Shown one piece after another: positions 18,449 to 27,126 of a stretch of DNA of 64,000 bases (the stretch's first letter is position 1; each line of letters begins with the position of its first letter). This stretch comes from JASLQO01 sp002327525 (GTDB lineage: Bacteria; Pseudomonadota; Gammaproteobacteria; Pseudomonadales; Azotimanducaceae): positions 1-64,000 of the forward strand of contig JASLQO010000009.1 in the NCBI GenBank assembly GCA_030744435.1, given 5' to 3'. The translations under genes were made by a program, and so were the position numbers. Below the pieces are notes generated by a model. The model made no database searches. It saw nothing but the letters and a program-made list of their open reading frames with translations, and had not been told where the DNA came from.

Positions 18449-19025
18449 TCACGAAAACCATGAGCCATCTACGGGTAACAGCACATGCTGTTCGGCGCGC
18501 CCTTTCCCCATTCCCGGGGCACCGCCTTGACTGTCGTTTAGCCTTTTATCTACGCATTAAGGCAAGCAAAATATAATAAAGTACCTTTGCTTATTTGGGC
18601 GAAGTTTCTCAAGAATAGGCAAAACGGCAAAACTAGGCAAAATCCCTATCGTTATTACGCGAATTCACAGCAATAACCACGCAAACTTGGCTTGTCCGCT
18701 TGCATTTGCAGCAGATACAAAGTCGAGAGGTTGCAGACGAACAAACCACCCCGATTGGATGTAATTGGAGATACGACCATATCCCGATACGGTCGTGTGC
18801 TCACCATGCCATCGGTTAACATCTGAATGGGTCACAAACAGTCTGAATTTTTCATGAGATCCAATCCCACAAACACGATAAACACAATGAGTTATAAGTG
18901 ACTAAATGTTCGTTGACCTATGAGCCTTACGACGGGGAGTTGAAACACGCTCAGCAGGTTCCGGTGGGCCCGGGTGATTCTATTGGCCGCCATGACTCAA
19001 GCTGCATTCTGGTGCCAACAAAGCC
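18449..19025. other. Non-coding, relatively AT-rich stretch
   Basis: I see no gene here. The first 150 bases may be the decayed upstream part of the PEP-CTERM gene. The region 18570-18900 is AT-rich, with several GGCAAAA-type repeats near 18615-18645, and may hold the promoter of the glycosyltransferase. No clear operator or riboswitch was recognised. Confidence 0.5.
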
Positions 19026-20171
19026 ATGAGCAACATCTTGGTCATATCCCCGGTTCCGACCCATCCTTCAACGATGGGTAATCGAACAAGAATTTACGAG
19101 TTAACCCGCCTCCTAACACGGCTCGGTCACGTTGTCTATTTCATGCACGTTGAACGAGAGGCATCGGACGTCAATTTAATGCGTGCCGAATGGAAGGAGC
19201 GCTACCTTAGGGTTCCCTATACGGAACCTTACGATGCGTTTGCCAACTTCAGGAGGAAAGTTGCTCGAAAATTGGGGCTTGGCTGTGCATACAGATATGG
19301 TATTGACGACTGGTACGATCCAGCAACGGATGATTACATTCAGCGTTTTCTTTCTAACAACCAGGTTGACGTCGTTATCGTTGAATACGTATTTATGTCC
19401 AGGGCTTTACTTCAACTGCCCGCTCACATATTCAAAATCATAGATACCCACGATGTGCTTGCCAATCGGGACAAGCGTTTTACCGCAAACAATATGCGTC
19501 CGACTTGGTTTTCCTGTTCACAAAGAGAGGAAACTAAAGGCTTGAATCGTGCTGATGTAGTGATTGCGATACAGAATCAGGAAGCAAAGCACTTCAATTC
19601 AACGACCAGCACGAAAGTCGTAACCGTAGGTCACCCGGTAGAACTATACAAAGCACCTGCAGACCAGATCATCAAAGGTCGTATCTTGCTTATTAGTTCG
19701 GCAAATTTGATTAATGTTGAATCCGCTCACTGGTTAATCAACTCGGTACTCCCTCTTATTCAAAAAAAATGCCCTGGCGCCGAACTCGCTATCGGCGGGA
19801 CTATTTGCCAAAGATTGACGCCCACACCCGGTGTGCGCCTGCTTGGCCCGCTGGATAAACTATCCCCGGTCTATGCAAGTGCACAGGTCGTGGTAAACCC
19901 GATGCGCTTTGGCACGGGGCTGAAAATAAAATCGATTGAGGCGCTGGGACACGCTCGGCCTTTAATAACAACAACCTGTGGATCAGAGGGACTGGATCAG
20001 TCCCGATCGGATGCGTTCCGGATAGCAGACGAACCAAAGTTGTTTGCTCAAGCGGTGATCGGATTACTCACAGAACCAAAATCCGCTGTCGAGATGGGAG
20101 AGCGGGGTTACCGTTACGCTGAACGTTTCAATGCGGATATTGAAGGATCCATCAAGTCGGTGATCACCTGA
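19026..20171 (+). CDS. Glycosyltransferase family 4 (exopolysaccharide type)
   Basis: This is a 381-residue GT-B fold enzyme. The N-terminal acceptor domain opens ILVISPVPTHPSTMGNRTRI. The C-terminal donor domain has VVVNPMRFGTGLKIKSIEAL and ITTTCGSEGL, the loop that replaces the EX7E motif in this subgroup. It should transfer a sugar from a nucleotide donor at the cytoplasmic membrane face. ATG 19026 directly follows the non-coding stretch. It stands alone in its direction. With the PEP-CTERM tail nearby, a role in exopolysaccharide or sugar modification at the surface is likely but inferred. Confidence 0.82.
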   Translation: MSNILVISPVPTHPSTMGNRTRIYELTRLLTRLGHVVYFMHVEREASDVNLMRAEWKERYLRVPYTEPYDAFANFRRKVARKLGLGCAYRYGIDDWYDPATDDYIQRFLSNNQVDVVIVEYVFMSRALLQLPAHIFKIIDTHDVLANRDKRFTANNMRPTWFSCSQREETKGLNRADVVIAIQNQEAKHFNSTTSTKVVTVGHPVELYKAPADQIIKGRILLISSANLINVESAHWLINSVLPLIQKKCPGAELAIGGTICQRLTPTPGVRLLGPLDKLSPVYASAQVVVNPMRFGTGLKIKSIEALGHARPLITTTCGSEGLDQSRSDAFRIADEPKLFAQAVIGLLTEPKSAVEMGERGYRYAERFNADIEGSIKSVIT

Positions 20172-20238
20172 TCGTGCAAACTCAAAGAGCCTTTCATCAA
20201 CCCCGTCTGAGATCACGCCTAAGAGCCCTCTTCGCGCC

Positions 20239-20333
20239 CTAAAGCCCCAATACCAATTTGGCCATGATATTACGCTGTATCTCATTCGAGCCGGTGTAAA
20301 TGCTCACTTTACGGGTGTTGAAATACTGCGGTG
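20239..20333 (-). pseudogene. C-terminal remnant of an acyl-CoA dehydrogenase
   Basis: The minus-strand peptide QYFNTRKVSIYTGSNEIQRN, followed by IMAKLVLGL and a stop, is the signature end of acyl-CoA dehydrogenases (the Y-x-G-x-x-EIQRN block). Only about 30 of 380-400 residues survive. The remnant stops at the left boundary of repeat copy D. Confidence 0.88.
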
Positions 20334-20339
20334 AAACGC

Positions 20340-20620
20340 TTCGGTATCGCGATGCGGTCGGTGGTCAACGGCACAGTGGGGCAGTCGGGTGGTTGTGAGC
20401 GCTCAGAATTCAGTGAGAGGCGGTAGCGAGGTAGTTTGCTCACGCGGAATATGGGTGAGGGCTGAGGCACTAGCTTGATGAATTCTGATGGCGTTTTTTT
20501 TGCAGGCAAGACGCTGGGCGCAAATCAGGATGCGCGGGATGTATGGGGATTTGGGCCGTACTTATTGGATGGCTTCGGCGCGCGCGGGCGCTTTTGCTGT
20601 GGGTGAGGATCCTGTCGATG
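20340..20620 (+). repeat. Dispersed repeat, copy D (long form, left edge lost)
   Basis: This copy starts internally at TTCGGTATCGCGATGCGGTC. It extends through GAATATGGGTGAGGGCTGAG, the GTTTTTTTTGCAGGCAAGACGC segment and GGGTGAGGATCCTGTCGATG. The distal part matches copy I (31291-31610, opposite strand) except for a gap of about 16 bases. It shows that the full element is about 300 bp. Confidence 0.88.
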
Positions 20621-20910
20621 ACTGCGGGATCGGTTATGTCGGCGATGACTCGGAGGGTGCGGGCGCATTGATCGAGGTGCTCTTTGGGATCGACTACGCG
20701 TGGGCGGTACTGATCGTCACCGGCTTGATGGTGCTGGCGCCGCCAGTGTGGATCAACGCGCTCGGGAACGAGAGGGCGGTGTTTCCGGAGTCCTACCCGG
20801 CGCTGTATTCCGTGCTCCTGGCATTTGGTGTGATGACACTCGTGTCCAAGATGGACCATTGCGCACAGGGCAGCATCGACCGTGAGTGCTTCTTCGTCAT
20901 GACGAGTTAG
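20621..20910 (+). pseudogene. Relict cation/acetate symporter (ActP-like)
   Basis: Two non-adjacent parts of an SSS-family symporter are joined. GAGALIEVLFGIDYAWAVLI corresponds to a helix near the middle of ActP. PPVWINALGNERAVFPESYP and ALYSVLLAFGVMTL correspond to the last helices. The segment between them, well over 200 residues, is deleted. The 5' end merges into repeat copy D. Confidence 0.75.
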
Positions 20911-20955
20911 TGCTCGCTCCAGAATGCAAGGTGACAGCCTCGCGAACGAGGGCGT

Positions 20956-21744
20956 TCAGCCCGCGATGGCTCCCACGTCGACGACTTCTCCGCCGCCGTC
21001 GGCGACGAGTGCGATGCCCGTTACGAACGCCGCATCGTCGCTCGCCAGAAACTCCGCGCAGGCAGCGATCTCGAAGGGTTCTGCCATGCGGCCCAGCGGA
21101 AGCGGTGCCACGGTTCGAGCGAGCGCCTCCTCGGGGCCTACGCCGAGGCGCTTCCCGAGTTCCACCATCTCCTCGTCGCTCATGGGGGTCCGGACCCAGC
21201 CGGGACAGAGGGTGTTGGCCCGGATGCCCGCGGCTCCGTAATCGATGGCGAGGGTCTTCGTGAACCCGATCAAGGCGTGCTTCCCGGTCACGTAGGCGGT
21301 GGTGTCCCGCATGGCCGACAGGCCCGCCACGGACCCGATGGTGACGATGCTTCCACTCCGCGCCTGGGTCATCGCGGGAATCGCAGCGCGGCAGATCTGC
21401 ATCACCCCGGATACGTTGATACGCAGGGTCTCCTCCCACTCGTCGGGCTCGAGGGTCGTGGCGGAGCCGAGACTCATCACGCCCGCGTTCGCCACGAGGA
21501 TGTCGAGGCGGCCATGGGCCCCCAGTGCCGCGGCGACCGCATTCGCACAGTCCCCTGGATTCGTCGTGTCACCGGGCACGGCGATGCCGTTCAACTCGCT
21601 CGCGACCGACTCGATCTGGGCGGTGCGGCGGCCGGTCAGGACCACTCGCGCACCGCTCTGCGTGAATCGCCTCGCGATGGCCGCGCCGATCCCGGTGCCG
21701 CCTCCCGTGATCAGCGCGCTCTTTCCTTCGAGCCGTCCCTTCAT
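20956..21744 (-). CDS. Short-chain dehydrogenase/reductase
   Basis: This is a 262-residue classical SDR with the cofactor motif TGGGTGIG, NAGVMS, and the catalytic Tyr/Lys pair in TTAYVTGKHAL preceded by a Ser in TIGSVAG. A basic residue after the glycine motif (TGRRT) suggests NADP(H). The start is ATG 21744; the open frame runs further but overlaps the upstream gene. The ATG overlaps the stop of the MoaF-like gene (ATGA), so translation is coupled. Base composition is visibly more GC-rich than the surrounding repeats and relicts. The substrate is probably a small alcohol or ketone and is not identifiable here. Confidence 0.88.
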   Translation of the reverse strand: MKGRLEGKSALITGGGTGIGAAIARRFTQSGARVVLTGRRTAQIESVASELNGIAVPGDTTNPGDCANAVAAALGAHGRLDILVANAGVMSLGSATTLEPDEWEETLRINVSGVMQICRAAIPAMTQARSGSIVTIGSVAGLSAMRDTTAYVTGKHALIGFTKTLAIDYGAAGIRANTLCPGWVRTPMSDEEMVELGKRLGVGPEEALARTVAPLPLGRMAEPFEIAACAEFLASDDAAFVTGIALVADGGGEVVDVGAIAG

Positions 21745-22583
21745 CGTGGTGGCTCCGTGGCATTCACGAGGCTTCCCTGCGCGCCCACGGGGAAGTGGCT
21801 GACTTCGCCGCTTCGCGTGTCGATGCCTGTAATGAAGCCGCTGCTCCGCATCTCTTTGGTGTTTACGAGTACGACACCGAGGGTCGGGATGATTTTTTCC
21901 CGCCACGAAAAGAGGTAGACATCCGGGCGGATTCGATAGAAGTTGCAGTGCTCCGTATCGGCGAGCCCAGCTTCTGGGCCCTTGAGACAATGCCACGTGA
22001 AGCGACTCTCGTTCAGGTAGATGTGCTCGTAGACTCCACCGTCGCCATAGGTGTAGACCAAGCGCTTGCCGAGCAAATCTCTCGTGCGCGTGTGGGCAGA
22101 GCTCGAAGCGGGTTTCGAGTGTCCAGGGAGTTCGATTTCCCAGTGGTCGAATTCGACGCCTACGGGGCTCAAGCCCTCGTTGGCATGAACGCGCGACAGC
22201 AAGCTGGTATCGGCCTCGGCTACGCTGGGGAGCCGGCCCAGAACGCGCGTCGCACGGCGGGTCTCGAGGTCGAGTGCAAGAGTCGTGGAGAGGCGCGGAT
22301 CTCGTCGATGGCAGATGCCCACGATGAATAGCGCGGGAGCGACCTCCACCGCGTCATAGGTCTCATCCGTCGAGTCGCCCGAATGTCTCCAGCAGAGCGA
22401 CTTCGCGTCGCTGAAATCGAGCGAGAGCGAAGGAACGCCCGCGGCAGAAAGAGCGAACTGCTGTCCAGCGAGCACCTCGCTCGACGGCAGGCGCTCTTCG
22501 TCGAGCCCGACCGCGATGCCGCTGATTTGCGTCCATTCCTCCTTGACGGCGCTCTTTCCAGTGTCCGAATTCTCAGGCGCCAC
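21741..22583 (-). CDS. MoaF-family protein
   Basis: This is a 280-residue protein of the MoaF family, a two-domain beta-barrel (lipocalin-like) fold of uncertain function. The family was first named beside a monoamine regulon in Klebsiella and is often found in ring-degradation clusters. The C-terminal half shows the family blocks LVYTYGDGGVYEHIYLNE, TWHCLKGPEAGLADT and YLFSWREKIIPTLGVVLV. No signal peptide is seen. It is the first gene of a two-gene operon with the SDR. Despite the name there is no evidence for a role in molybdenum cofactor synthesis. Repeat copy E lies 25 bases upstream of its start. Confidence 0.82.
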   Translation of the reverse strand: MAPENSDTGKSAVKEEWTQISGIAVGLDEERLPSSEVLAGQQFALSAAGVPSLSLDFSDAKSLCWRHSGDSTDETYDAVEVAPALFIVGICHRRDPRLSTTLALDLETRRATRVLGRLPSVAEADTSLLSRVHANEGLSPVGVEFDHWEIELPGHSKPASSSAHTRTRDLLGKRLVYTYGDGGVYEHIYLNESRFTWHCLKGPEAGLADTEHCNFYRIRPDVYLFSWREKIIPTLGVVLVNTKEMRSSGFITGIDTRSGEVSHFPVGAQGSLVNATEPPR

Positions 22584-22608
22584 GCTTCAACTCCTCGTGC
22601 TCCGATTA

Positions 22609-22761
22609 CGGATAGGAAATATAACAGGGATGTTCGGTATTGCGGTGTGGTTCGTGGTCAATGGCACAGTGGGGTAGTCGGGTGGTTGTGAGCGCTCAGA
22701 ATTCAGTGAGAGGCGGTAGCGAGGCAGTTTGCTCACGCGGAATATGGGTGAGGGTTGAGGC
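22609..22761 (+). repeat. Dispersed repeat, copy E
   Basis: This copy has the canonical left edge, CGGATAGGAAATATAACAGG, and extends to GAATATGGGTGAGGGTTGAGGC. It lies between the start of the MoaF-like gene and the 3' end of the minus-strand gene at 22771. Confidence 0.93.
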
Positions 22762-22770
22762 AACGGCCGC

Positions 22771-23016
22771 TCAAGCCGTGTGAGGTGCGAGTAACCGCCG
22801 ATGGTCGAAGGCGATGACGCCGTTGCGGACGAAGATGTGGTTGCCGGGGAAGGACGGCGAGGGCCGAATACAGAACGGCTGGAAACCAGCGTCGTGGTAC
22901 AGCTCGAGATAGGTGCCGGCTAGGATGTGGCAGGCGCCGTGGCCGAAGAAGATGCGATCGGGCAGGTTCCACCGCCGCACCCGGTCCGTTTTCTTCGCCG
23001 GGTCCAGGATATACAT
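22771..23016 (-). CDS. Conserved hypothetical protein, probably 3'-truncated
   Basis: I do not recognise a function. The 81-residue product has a distinctive LPDRIFFGHGACHILAGTYL block and PGNHIFVRNGVIAFDHRRLL. This suggests a soluble protein with a metal-binding or structural His/Cys cluster. It starts at ATG 23016, six bases after the stop of the HEAT-repeat gene, so the two form an operon. The 3' end stops only a few bases from repeat copy E. The HRRLL end looks like the middle of a domain, so the repeat may have removed the tail. Confidence 0.5.
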   Translation of the reverse strand: MYILDPAKKTDRVRRWNLPDRIFFGHGACHILAGTYLELYHDAGFQPFCIRPSPSFPGNHIFVRNGVIAFDHRRLLAPHTA

Positions 23017-23021
23017 ACTGG

Positions 23022-23291
23022 TCAGTCGAAACTCGCGAACGCTTCTCTGACCGCGCCGCGTATGTCCTCGTCGTCGTGTTCAGCCAGAGGCTGTACGTAG
23101 CGCTCGAGCAGCTCCTCGTCGTCCCACTCCTGCAAGATGTTGATGGCGGTGACCACCACTTTCGGGTCGGGATCGTGGAGGCTCGCGACGAACTGCTGCA
23201 GGGCGAGGTAGGAGCCGGACTGGTCGAGTTTGTAGAGCATTTCCACCCGCACATCTGGATCGGTCTCACCGGCGAGCGCCTTCTCGAGCAC
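23022..23291 (-). CDS. HEAT-repeat protein (short, start uncertain)
   Basis: The product has 89 residues from GTG 23291. It contains about two alpha-helical hairpin units such as GSYLALQQFVASLHDPDPKV and NILQEWDDEELLERYVQPL, typical of HEAT/PBS-lyase-type repeats that mediate protein contacts. Coding signal continues upstream in frame to about 23440 (LTPEQEERAVKLHEEALSG) without a good start codon, so the gene may be longer or lacking its 5' end. It belongs to the minus-strand run VOC - HEAT - hypothetical. Function unknown; a regulatory or scaffold role is a guess. Confidence 0.55.
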   Translation of the reverse strand: MLEKALAGETDPDVRVEMLYKLDQSGSYLALQQFVASLHDPDPKVVVTAINILQEWDDEELLERYVQPLAEHDDEDIRGAVREAFASFD

Positions 23292-23444
23292 CGCAAGCCC
23301 GGCACCGTCGACGTAGAATTCATCCAGCGCTCGTAGGTTTCTTCCTGATAGCGCCTCCTCGTGCAGCTTTACGGCGCGTTCTTCCTGTTCAGGTGTCAGT
23401 TTGTCCGTGACGCCGTCCGAGTGGTGCCATCTAGATTGAATGCA

Positions 23445-24035
23445 TCAGGGGCGATCAAACTCGATGAACATCATCTGGATGCCCAAGGTGTCCTCTTCCC
23501 GGCCCAGAAATTCCCTGATATTGCGCAGGGGCAGGGGTTTGACTTCTTCCGCCTCGATCTTCGATTCAATACGCACACCCTTTTCCTCGAAGGCGGCTTC
23601 GTCTAGCCCCTCGACCTTGAAGGCGATGCGCATGACCACAGTGTCCCGGTCCTCCAGGAGCTTGGCCAGGCGCTTGATGTGCGGCGCCGCGGTCTCCTTG
23701 ACGGGGAGCACGGGCGAGATCAATTCAACCCCGTGATCCAGGCTCAGCATGTAGCGGGCGCCCAGGTCTTCGACCGAAACCTCAGCCGACCCGGCGATGT
23801 CGTAAAACTCCGTGCCCAGCACGCGGGCGAACCATTCCACCGCTTTGTCCATGTCCCTGACGCCGATGGCCACGTGGTCGAGTCCCTCTATTTCCATCTC
23901 GCTTACTCCTTTTGGATTTTGTTTGAATTCGGGGTCGTCTGCCGGTTTCCCGGCAGCACCAGCGGCAGCGGTCTGAATTACGGCACTAACCGCAACGAAA
24001 AATACGATCCAAGTCATAAGCCAATATTTCTTCAT
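23445..24035 (-). CDS. VOC (glyoxalase-like) protein with an N-terminal export signal in frame
   Basis: From ATG 24035 (AGGAGG ten bases upstream) the product is 196 residues. Residues 1-29 (MKKYWLMTWIVFFVAVSAV and AIQ-type small residues) form a convincing Sec signal peptide, and the rest is one VOC domain starting EIEGLDHVAIGVRDMDKAVE. A second start, ATG 23897 with AGGAG eight bases upstream, would give the usual 150-residue cytoplasmic VOC protein. Both starts look usable, so two forms are possible. VOC proteins bind a divalent metal and act as isomerases, dioxygenases or binding proteins; the substrate is unknown. The downstream genes follow within the same direction. Confidence 0.75.
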   Translation of the reverse strand: MKKYWLMTWIVFFVAVSAVIQTAAAGAAGKPADDPEFKQNPKGVSEMEIEGLDHVAIGVRDMDKAVEWFARVLGTEFYDIAGSAEVSVEDLGARYMLSLDHGVELISPVLPVKETAAPHIKRLAKLLEDRDTVVMRIAFKVEGLDEAAFEEKGVRIESKIEAEEVKPLPLRNIREFLGREEDTLGIQMMFIEFDRP

Positions 24036-24048
24036 CAAATCTCGCCCT

Positions 24049-24069
24049 CCTAGCGTGTTACGCGCTAGG
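24049..24069 (-). promoter_or_regulatory. Hairpin overlapping the VOC ribosome binding site
   Basis: CCTAGCG (24049-24055) and CGCTAGG (24063-24069) form a perfect 7-bp stem with a TGTTACG loop. On the minus strand the second arm runs into AGGAGG, the Shine-Dalgarno sequence for ATG 24035. Folding could mask the site, or the stem could be the old terminator of the duplicated fragment upstream. Confidence 0.45.
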
Positions 24070-24125
24070 ACGATGCCGTTGACCTTGGCGGCGATGGCCG
24101 CGTGATCGAGTCCCTTTATTTTCAT
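24070..24125 (-). pseudogene. Duplicated 5' fragment of the VOC gene
   Basis: The sequence from CCAAAAGGAG through ATG 24125 encodes MKIKGLDHAAIAAKVNG. It mirrors the start of the intact domain (CCAAAAGGAG, then MEIEGLDHVAIGVRDM). After about 20 codons the similarity ends. It is a partial tandem duplication carrying its own ribosome binding site, and it may produce a useless leader peptide. Confidence 0.75.
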
Positions 24126-24163
24126 GCCGCTTGCTCCTTTTGGTTTCGGTTGATCTCGTTGAT

Positions 24164-25114
24164 TTACTTCTTCCAGCCCTTGGAAATCTTTTCAAAATCA
24201 TGGGATGGGTGATCGAGGCCCGCGGCGTAACCTTCATAGGCAAGATGCACCTGGAAGTCGTCGTGAACGCGGCGCTTCCAGGAACGTTTCATCAACTGGC
24301 TGGTCAAGCGGCGGACGGGGCCCGGCGCCTTCATGATCATTCCGGCGATCTCCCAGGCGCGGTCCACGAGCTTGTCGGCGGGCAGCACCTCGTTGACCAG
24401 CCCGAGATCGAGGGCCGTTTTGGCGTCGATGGCCTTGCCGGTGTAGAGGTGATAGGCCGCGCGCTTGGGGCCGAGCAATTCCTGAAAGGCCAGGCCAAGG
24501 CCGTCGCCGGGCACGAACCCCATGAGGTAGTGGGGGTCCTCGAACTGGGCATGGTCGGCGCATAGAGTGATGTCGCACATGAGCGCGAATTCGGTGTGAA
24601 ACCCGGGCCCGTTGACGGCGGCGACGGTGGGTATCTGGAGGTCGTTCAGAAAACCCTCGATCAGCTTCGAGGCGTCGTAATAGGTGTCGTAGCCCATTGC
24701 GCCGCCGGGCTTTTTCTCGTCTTCCTCAACCGCCGACTGGTCGGATTTCCCGATCCAAGTCGAACCGGTGGAGGTCAGGATCATCACCTCGTTCTCGGGA
24801 TCGTTGCCGATGTCGTGCCAAGCCTGGCCCCAGGCGTTATGCACGGCGAGGCTGTACTGCACCGGCCCGCCTTCCGTGTGCATGCGCAATAGGATGACGC
24901 CGTCCTTGCGCTCCATGATGAAATACTCTTCGTACTTCTTCTTGTAGTCTTCGAACTTCGGTCTTTCGACGATGCTTGAGAGTCCCATGGTTTCGACCTC
25001 TTGATGATGTTGTGGTTCCGGATCGGCGGCGCTTGTCACCAGCGCTTTTGTCACCTTAGGGACGACAACACCAGCGCCCACCAATCCTGCGAACCCACGA
25101 CGTGTTATGCGCAT
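24164..25114 (-). CDS. Crotonase-family hydrolase (6-oxocamphor-hydrolase-like) with TAT-like leader
   Basis: From ATG 25114 the product is 316 residues. The first 40 residues look like a twin-arginine signal (ITRRGFAGLVGAGVVVPKV). From ATG 24988 it would be a normal 274-residue crotonase. The enzyme body has HTEGGPVQYSLAVHNAW, VMILTSTGSTW, VAAVNGPGFH and the MGFVPGDGLG loop. These follow 6-oxocamphor hydrolase, a retro-Claisenase that opens cyclic beta-diketones, more than enoyl-CoA hydratases. The His, Asp and Glu positions of that enzyme appear to have counterparts (AVH, PGDG, YEGYAAG). The gene leads the minus-strand run with VOC and HEAT. Repeat copy F lies just upstream and may carry or disrupt its promoter. 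Confidence 0.75.
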   Translation of the reverse strand: MRITRRGFAGLVGAGVVVPKVTKALVTSAADPEPQHHQEVETMGLSSIVERPKFEDYKKKYEEYFIMERKDGVILLRMHTEGGPVQYSLAVHNAWGQAWHDIGNDPENEVMILTSTGSTWIGKSDQSAVEEDEKKPGGAMGYDTYYDASKLIEGFLNDLQIPTVAAVNGPGFHTEFALMCDITLCADHAQFEDPHYLMGFVPGDGLGLAFQELLGPKRAAYHLYTGKAIDAKTALDLGLVNEVLPADKLVDRAWEIAGMIMKAPGPVRRLTSQLMKRSWKRRVHDDFQVHLAYEGYAAGLDHPSHDFEKISKGWKK

Positions 25115-25131
25115 AGTGCCAACCTCATATA

Positions 25132-25186
25132 CGGATAGTAATATAACAGGGATGTTCGGTATCGTGGTATGGTTCGTGGTCAACGG
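25132..25186 (+). repeat. Dispersed repeat, copy F (short)
   Basis: Only the fixed-edge side is present: ACGGATAGTAATATAACAGG to GGTTCGTGGTCAACGG. The copy breaks off in the middle of the element and is followed by unrelated sequence. It is the shortest copy and shows that length varies only at the distal side. Confidence 0.88.
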
Positions 25187-25304
25187 TTTCTGGTGGAACA
25201 GGCGATGTCGGCACGGCTCCGCTACTTCATGCCTACCAGGATCACCTGATAAAGCACCCTACGCGGAGCATTGCCTGTATCACTTATTTGATGATACTGA
25301 TCAG

Positions 25305-26879
25305 CTATACCAGTTCCCGTTTGAGCACTTTGCCTCCGGGATTTCTCGGCAGGGGTTCTTCTCGAATTTCCATATATCTGGGCACTTTGAATTCAGCCAG
25401 GTTTTCCTGGCAAAGACGGTGTATCTCGTCTTCTTCAATGACTTCCCCATCGCGCGGAACCAAAATCGCTTTCACCTGCTCTCCGAAGATCTCGTCCGGG
25501 ACTCCGATCACCGCGACTTCCGAAACAGACGGATGCTGGTTGATGACCGTCTCGATTTCCACCGGATAGATGTTCTCCTGACCCCGAATGATCATGTCCT
25601 TCTCCCGTCCGGCGATGTAGAGCCGGGCGTCGTCATCCAGATGGCCCATGTCTCCGGAGTGGTACCAGCCACCCCGCATGGCTTCTTCCGTGGCTGCCGG
25701 GTCCTTCCAGTAGCCGCTGAAGATCTGCGGGTTTCTGATCAGAATCTGACCCACCTGATTCGCAGGCAAATCCGTGTCGTGCTCATCGACTATCCGGAGT
25801 TGTGTCGTGGGATTGGGCAGGCCACAGGAGGTGGGCCGCGCAAGCGTGTCCAGTTCGACGGTTCCGCCGTTGCACTCGGTCATGCCATAACCCTGGGCTT
25901 GCCCGGCATGCGGCAAAGCCTCTGCAATGCGTTTCATCACTGCGCTCGGCGTGGACGAACCTCCGAAGAAAACCGACCGGATGCTGCTGAGGTCGTATTT
26001 GGGGAAATTGGGCGATGCAATCGCCAGAGCCCAGATCGAACCCAGTCCGAACAGGTTGGTGACCCTGTATTCCTGGATGGTCTCCAGCAAATCGTCGATC
26101 TTCCAGGTCTTGAGGAAGATGCACCGGATTCCCCGGTGAAAGGCACCCAGAAACGACTTGCAGCCACCCGTGTAGTTCAGCGGGATTGGAATGCACATGA
26201 CTTCCGTTGAATCAGCCTCCTGACGAGCAACCCAGGCACGAAGGTAGGAGTAAATCAACGATCGGTGGCTGCTCACTGCCCCTTTTGGATGCCCGGTAGT
26301 GCCTGCCGTAAAGAATATGAAAGCGGGGTCTGTTTCTTCGACAAACCGAAAGGGGCTCTCTTTCGGCAGGGACGCTTGCGTGAGAGTCGAAAACAGCACA
26401 CCCTCATCGGTGGGATACTCGCCAGTCACAAATATGTATTCAAGCGAGGGCACCTCGGCCTGCAGCGGAATGATCCTGTCCATGAGTTCGCGATCGACGA
26501 AGGCCACGCGAGGTTCGGTGAGTTGCAGTTGGTACTTCAATTCCTGCTGCTGGTATCTGATGTTCATCGGACAGACGATGGCCCCAATGCCCACCGAAGC
26601 CCAGGCTGCAATAACAAAGGCAGGTTCGGTACCAAGAAGCATGGCTACCCGATCACCTTGCCGGATGGAGTATTCATGACGCAGAGCGTGCGCTGCCTTG
26701 CTGACGTCATCGCCAATCTGCCGGTAGGTGATCTCCTGGCCTTCGTAGACGATTGACACATTGTCGCCGTAAGTCTCAACCGCCCACAGGAATTCCTCGG
26801 CCATGTTGCGGGGTCTATCCGGATATTGCTGTTCCAGGGGATCGTAAACCTCAGCCTGAATGATGTCCTGCCAGTTCAT
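25305..26879 (-). CDS. AMP-forming acyl-CoA synthetase
   Basis: This 524-residue ligase activates a carboxylic acid through an acyl-adenylate. Motifs are FFTAGTTGHPKGA (P-loop), GYGMTE, GGWYHSGDMG, IAGREKDMIIRGQENIYP (hinge) and NPGGKVLKREL with the catalytic lysine. All core residues are intact and no signal peptide is present. The sequence resembles medium-chain, aryl or bile-acid-type ligases rather than acetyl-CoA synthetase. The SDR at 27127 lies upstream in the same direction about 250 bases away, so shared control is possible. The substrate is not predictable. Confidence 0.88.
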   Translation of the reverse strand: MNWQDIIQAEVYDPLEQQYPDRPRNMAEEFLWAVETYGDNVSIVYEGQEITYRQIGDDVSKAAHALRHEYSIRQGDRVAMLLGTEPAFVIAAWASVGIGAIVCPMNIRYQQQELKYQLQLTEPRVAFVDRELMDRIIPLQAEVPSLEYIFVTGEYPTDEGVLFSTLTQASLPKESPFRFVEETDPAFIFFTAGTTGHPKGAVSSHRSLIYSYLRAWVARQEADSTEVMCIPIPLNYTGGCKSFLGAFHRGIRCIFLKTWKIDDLLETIQEYRVTNLFGLGSIWALAIASPNFPKYDLSSIRSVFFGGSSTPSAVMKRIAEALPHAGQAQGYGMTECNGGTVELDTLARPTSCGLPNPTTQLRIVDEHDTDLPANQVGQILIRNPQIFSGYWKDPAATEEAMRGGWYHSGDMGHLDDDARLYIAGREKDMIIRGQENIYPVEIETVINQHPSVSEVAVIGVPDEIFGEQVKAILVPRDGEVIEEDEIHRLCQENLAEFKVPRYMEIREEPLPRNPGGKVLKRELV

Positions 26880-26974
26880 TGTGGCTCCGTAGGTTGACCC
26901 GGGTTGGATCGTGCACGAGCAGTTTCCGTTGATCGCACTCTCTGACCACCCCCGATTGATGGTGTGCAGTATAT

Positions 26975-27126
26975 TCAGTAGAAAACGTTACAACCATGCG
27001 CCTGGATTTTCGGAACGGCAGATTGCTGGAACAACCGGATATCCTCATGGACGGGCACGTTGGACAGCGCCCACAAGCCGCCCATGAAATGGTGCCGGAG
27101 CTCCGGCGAGGCCCTTCCGGAGCGCC
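26975..27126 (-). other. Possible gene remnant between SDR and ligase
   Basis: The minus-strand frame directly after the SDR stop reads PELRHHFMGGLWALSNVPV, then HEDIRLFQQSAVPKIQAHG and a stop at 26975. It looks protein-like in composition but has no start codon and I cannot assign a family. It may be the tail of a deleted gene. Confidence 0.3.
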
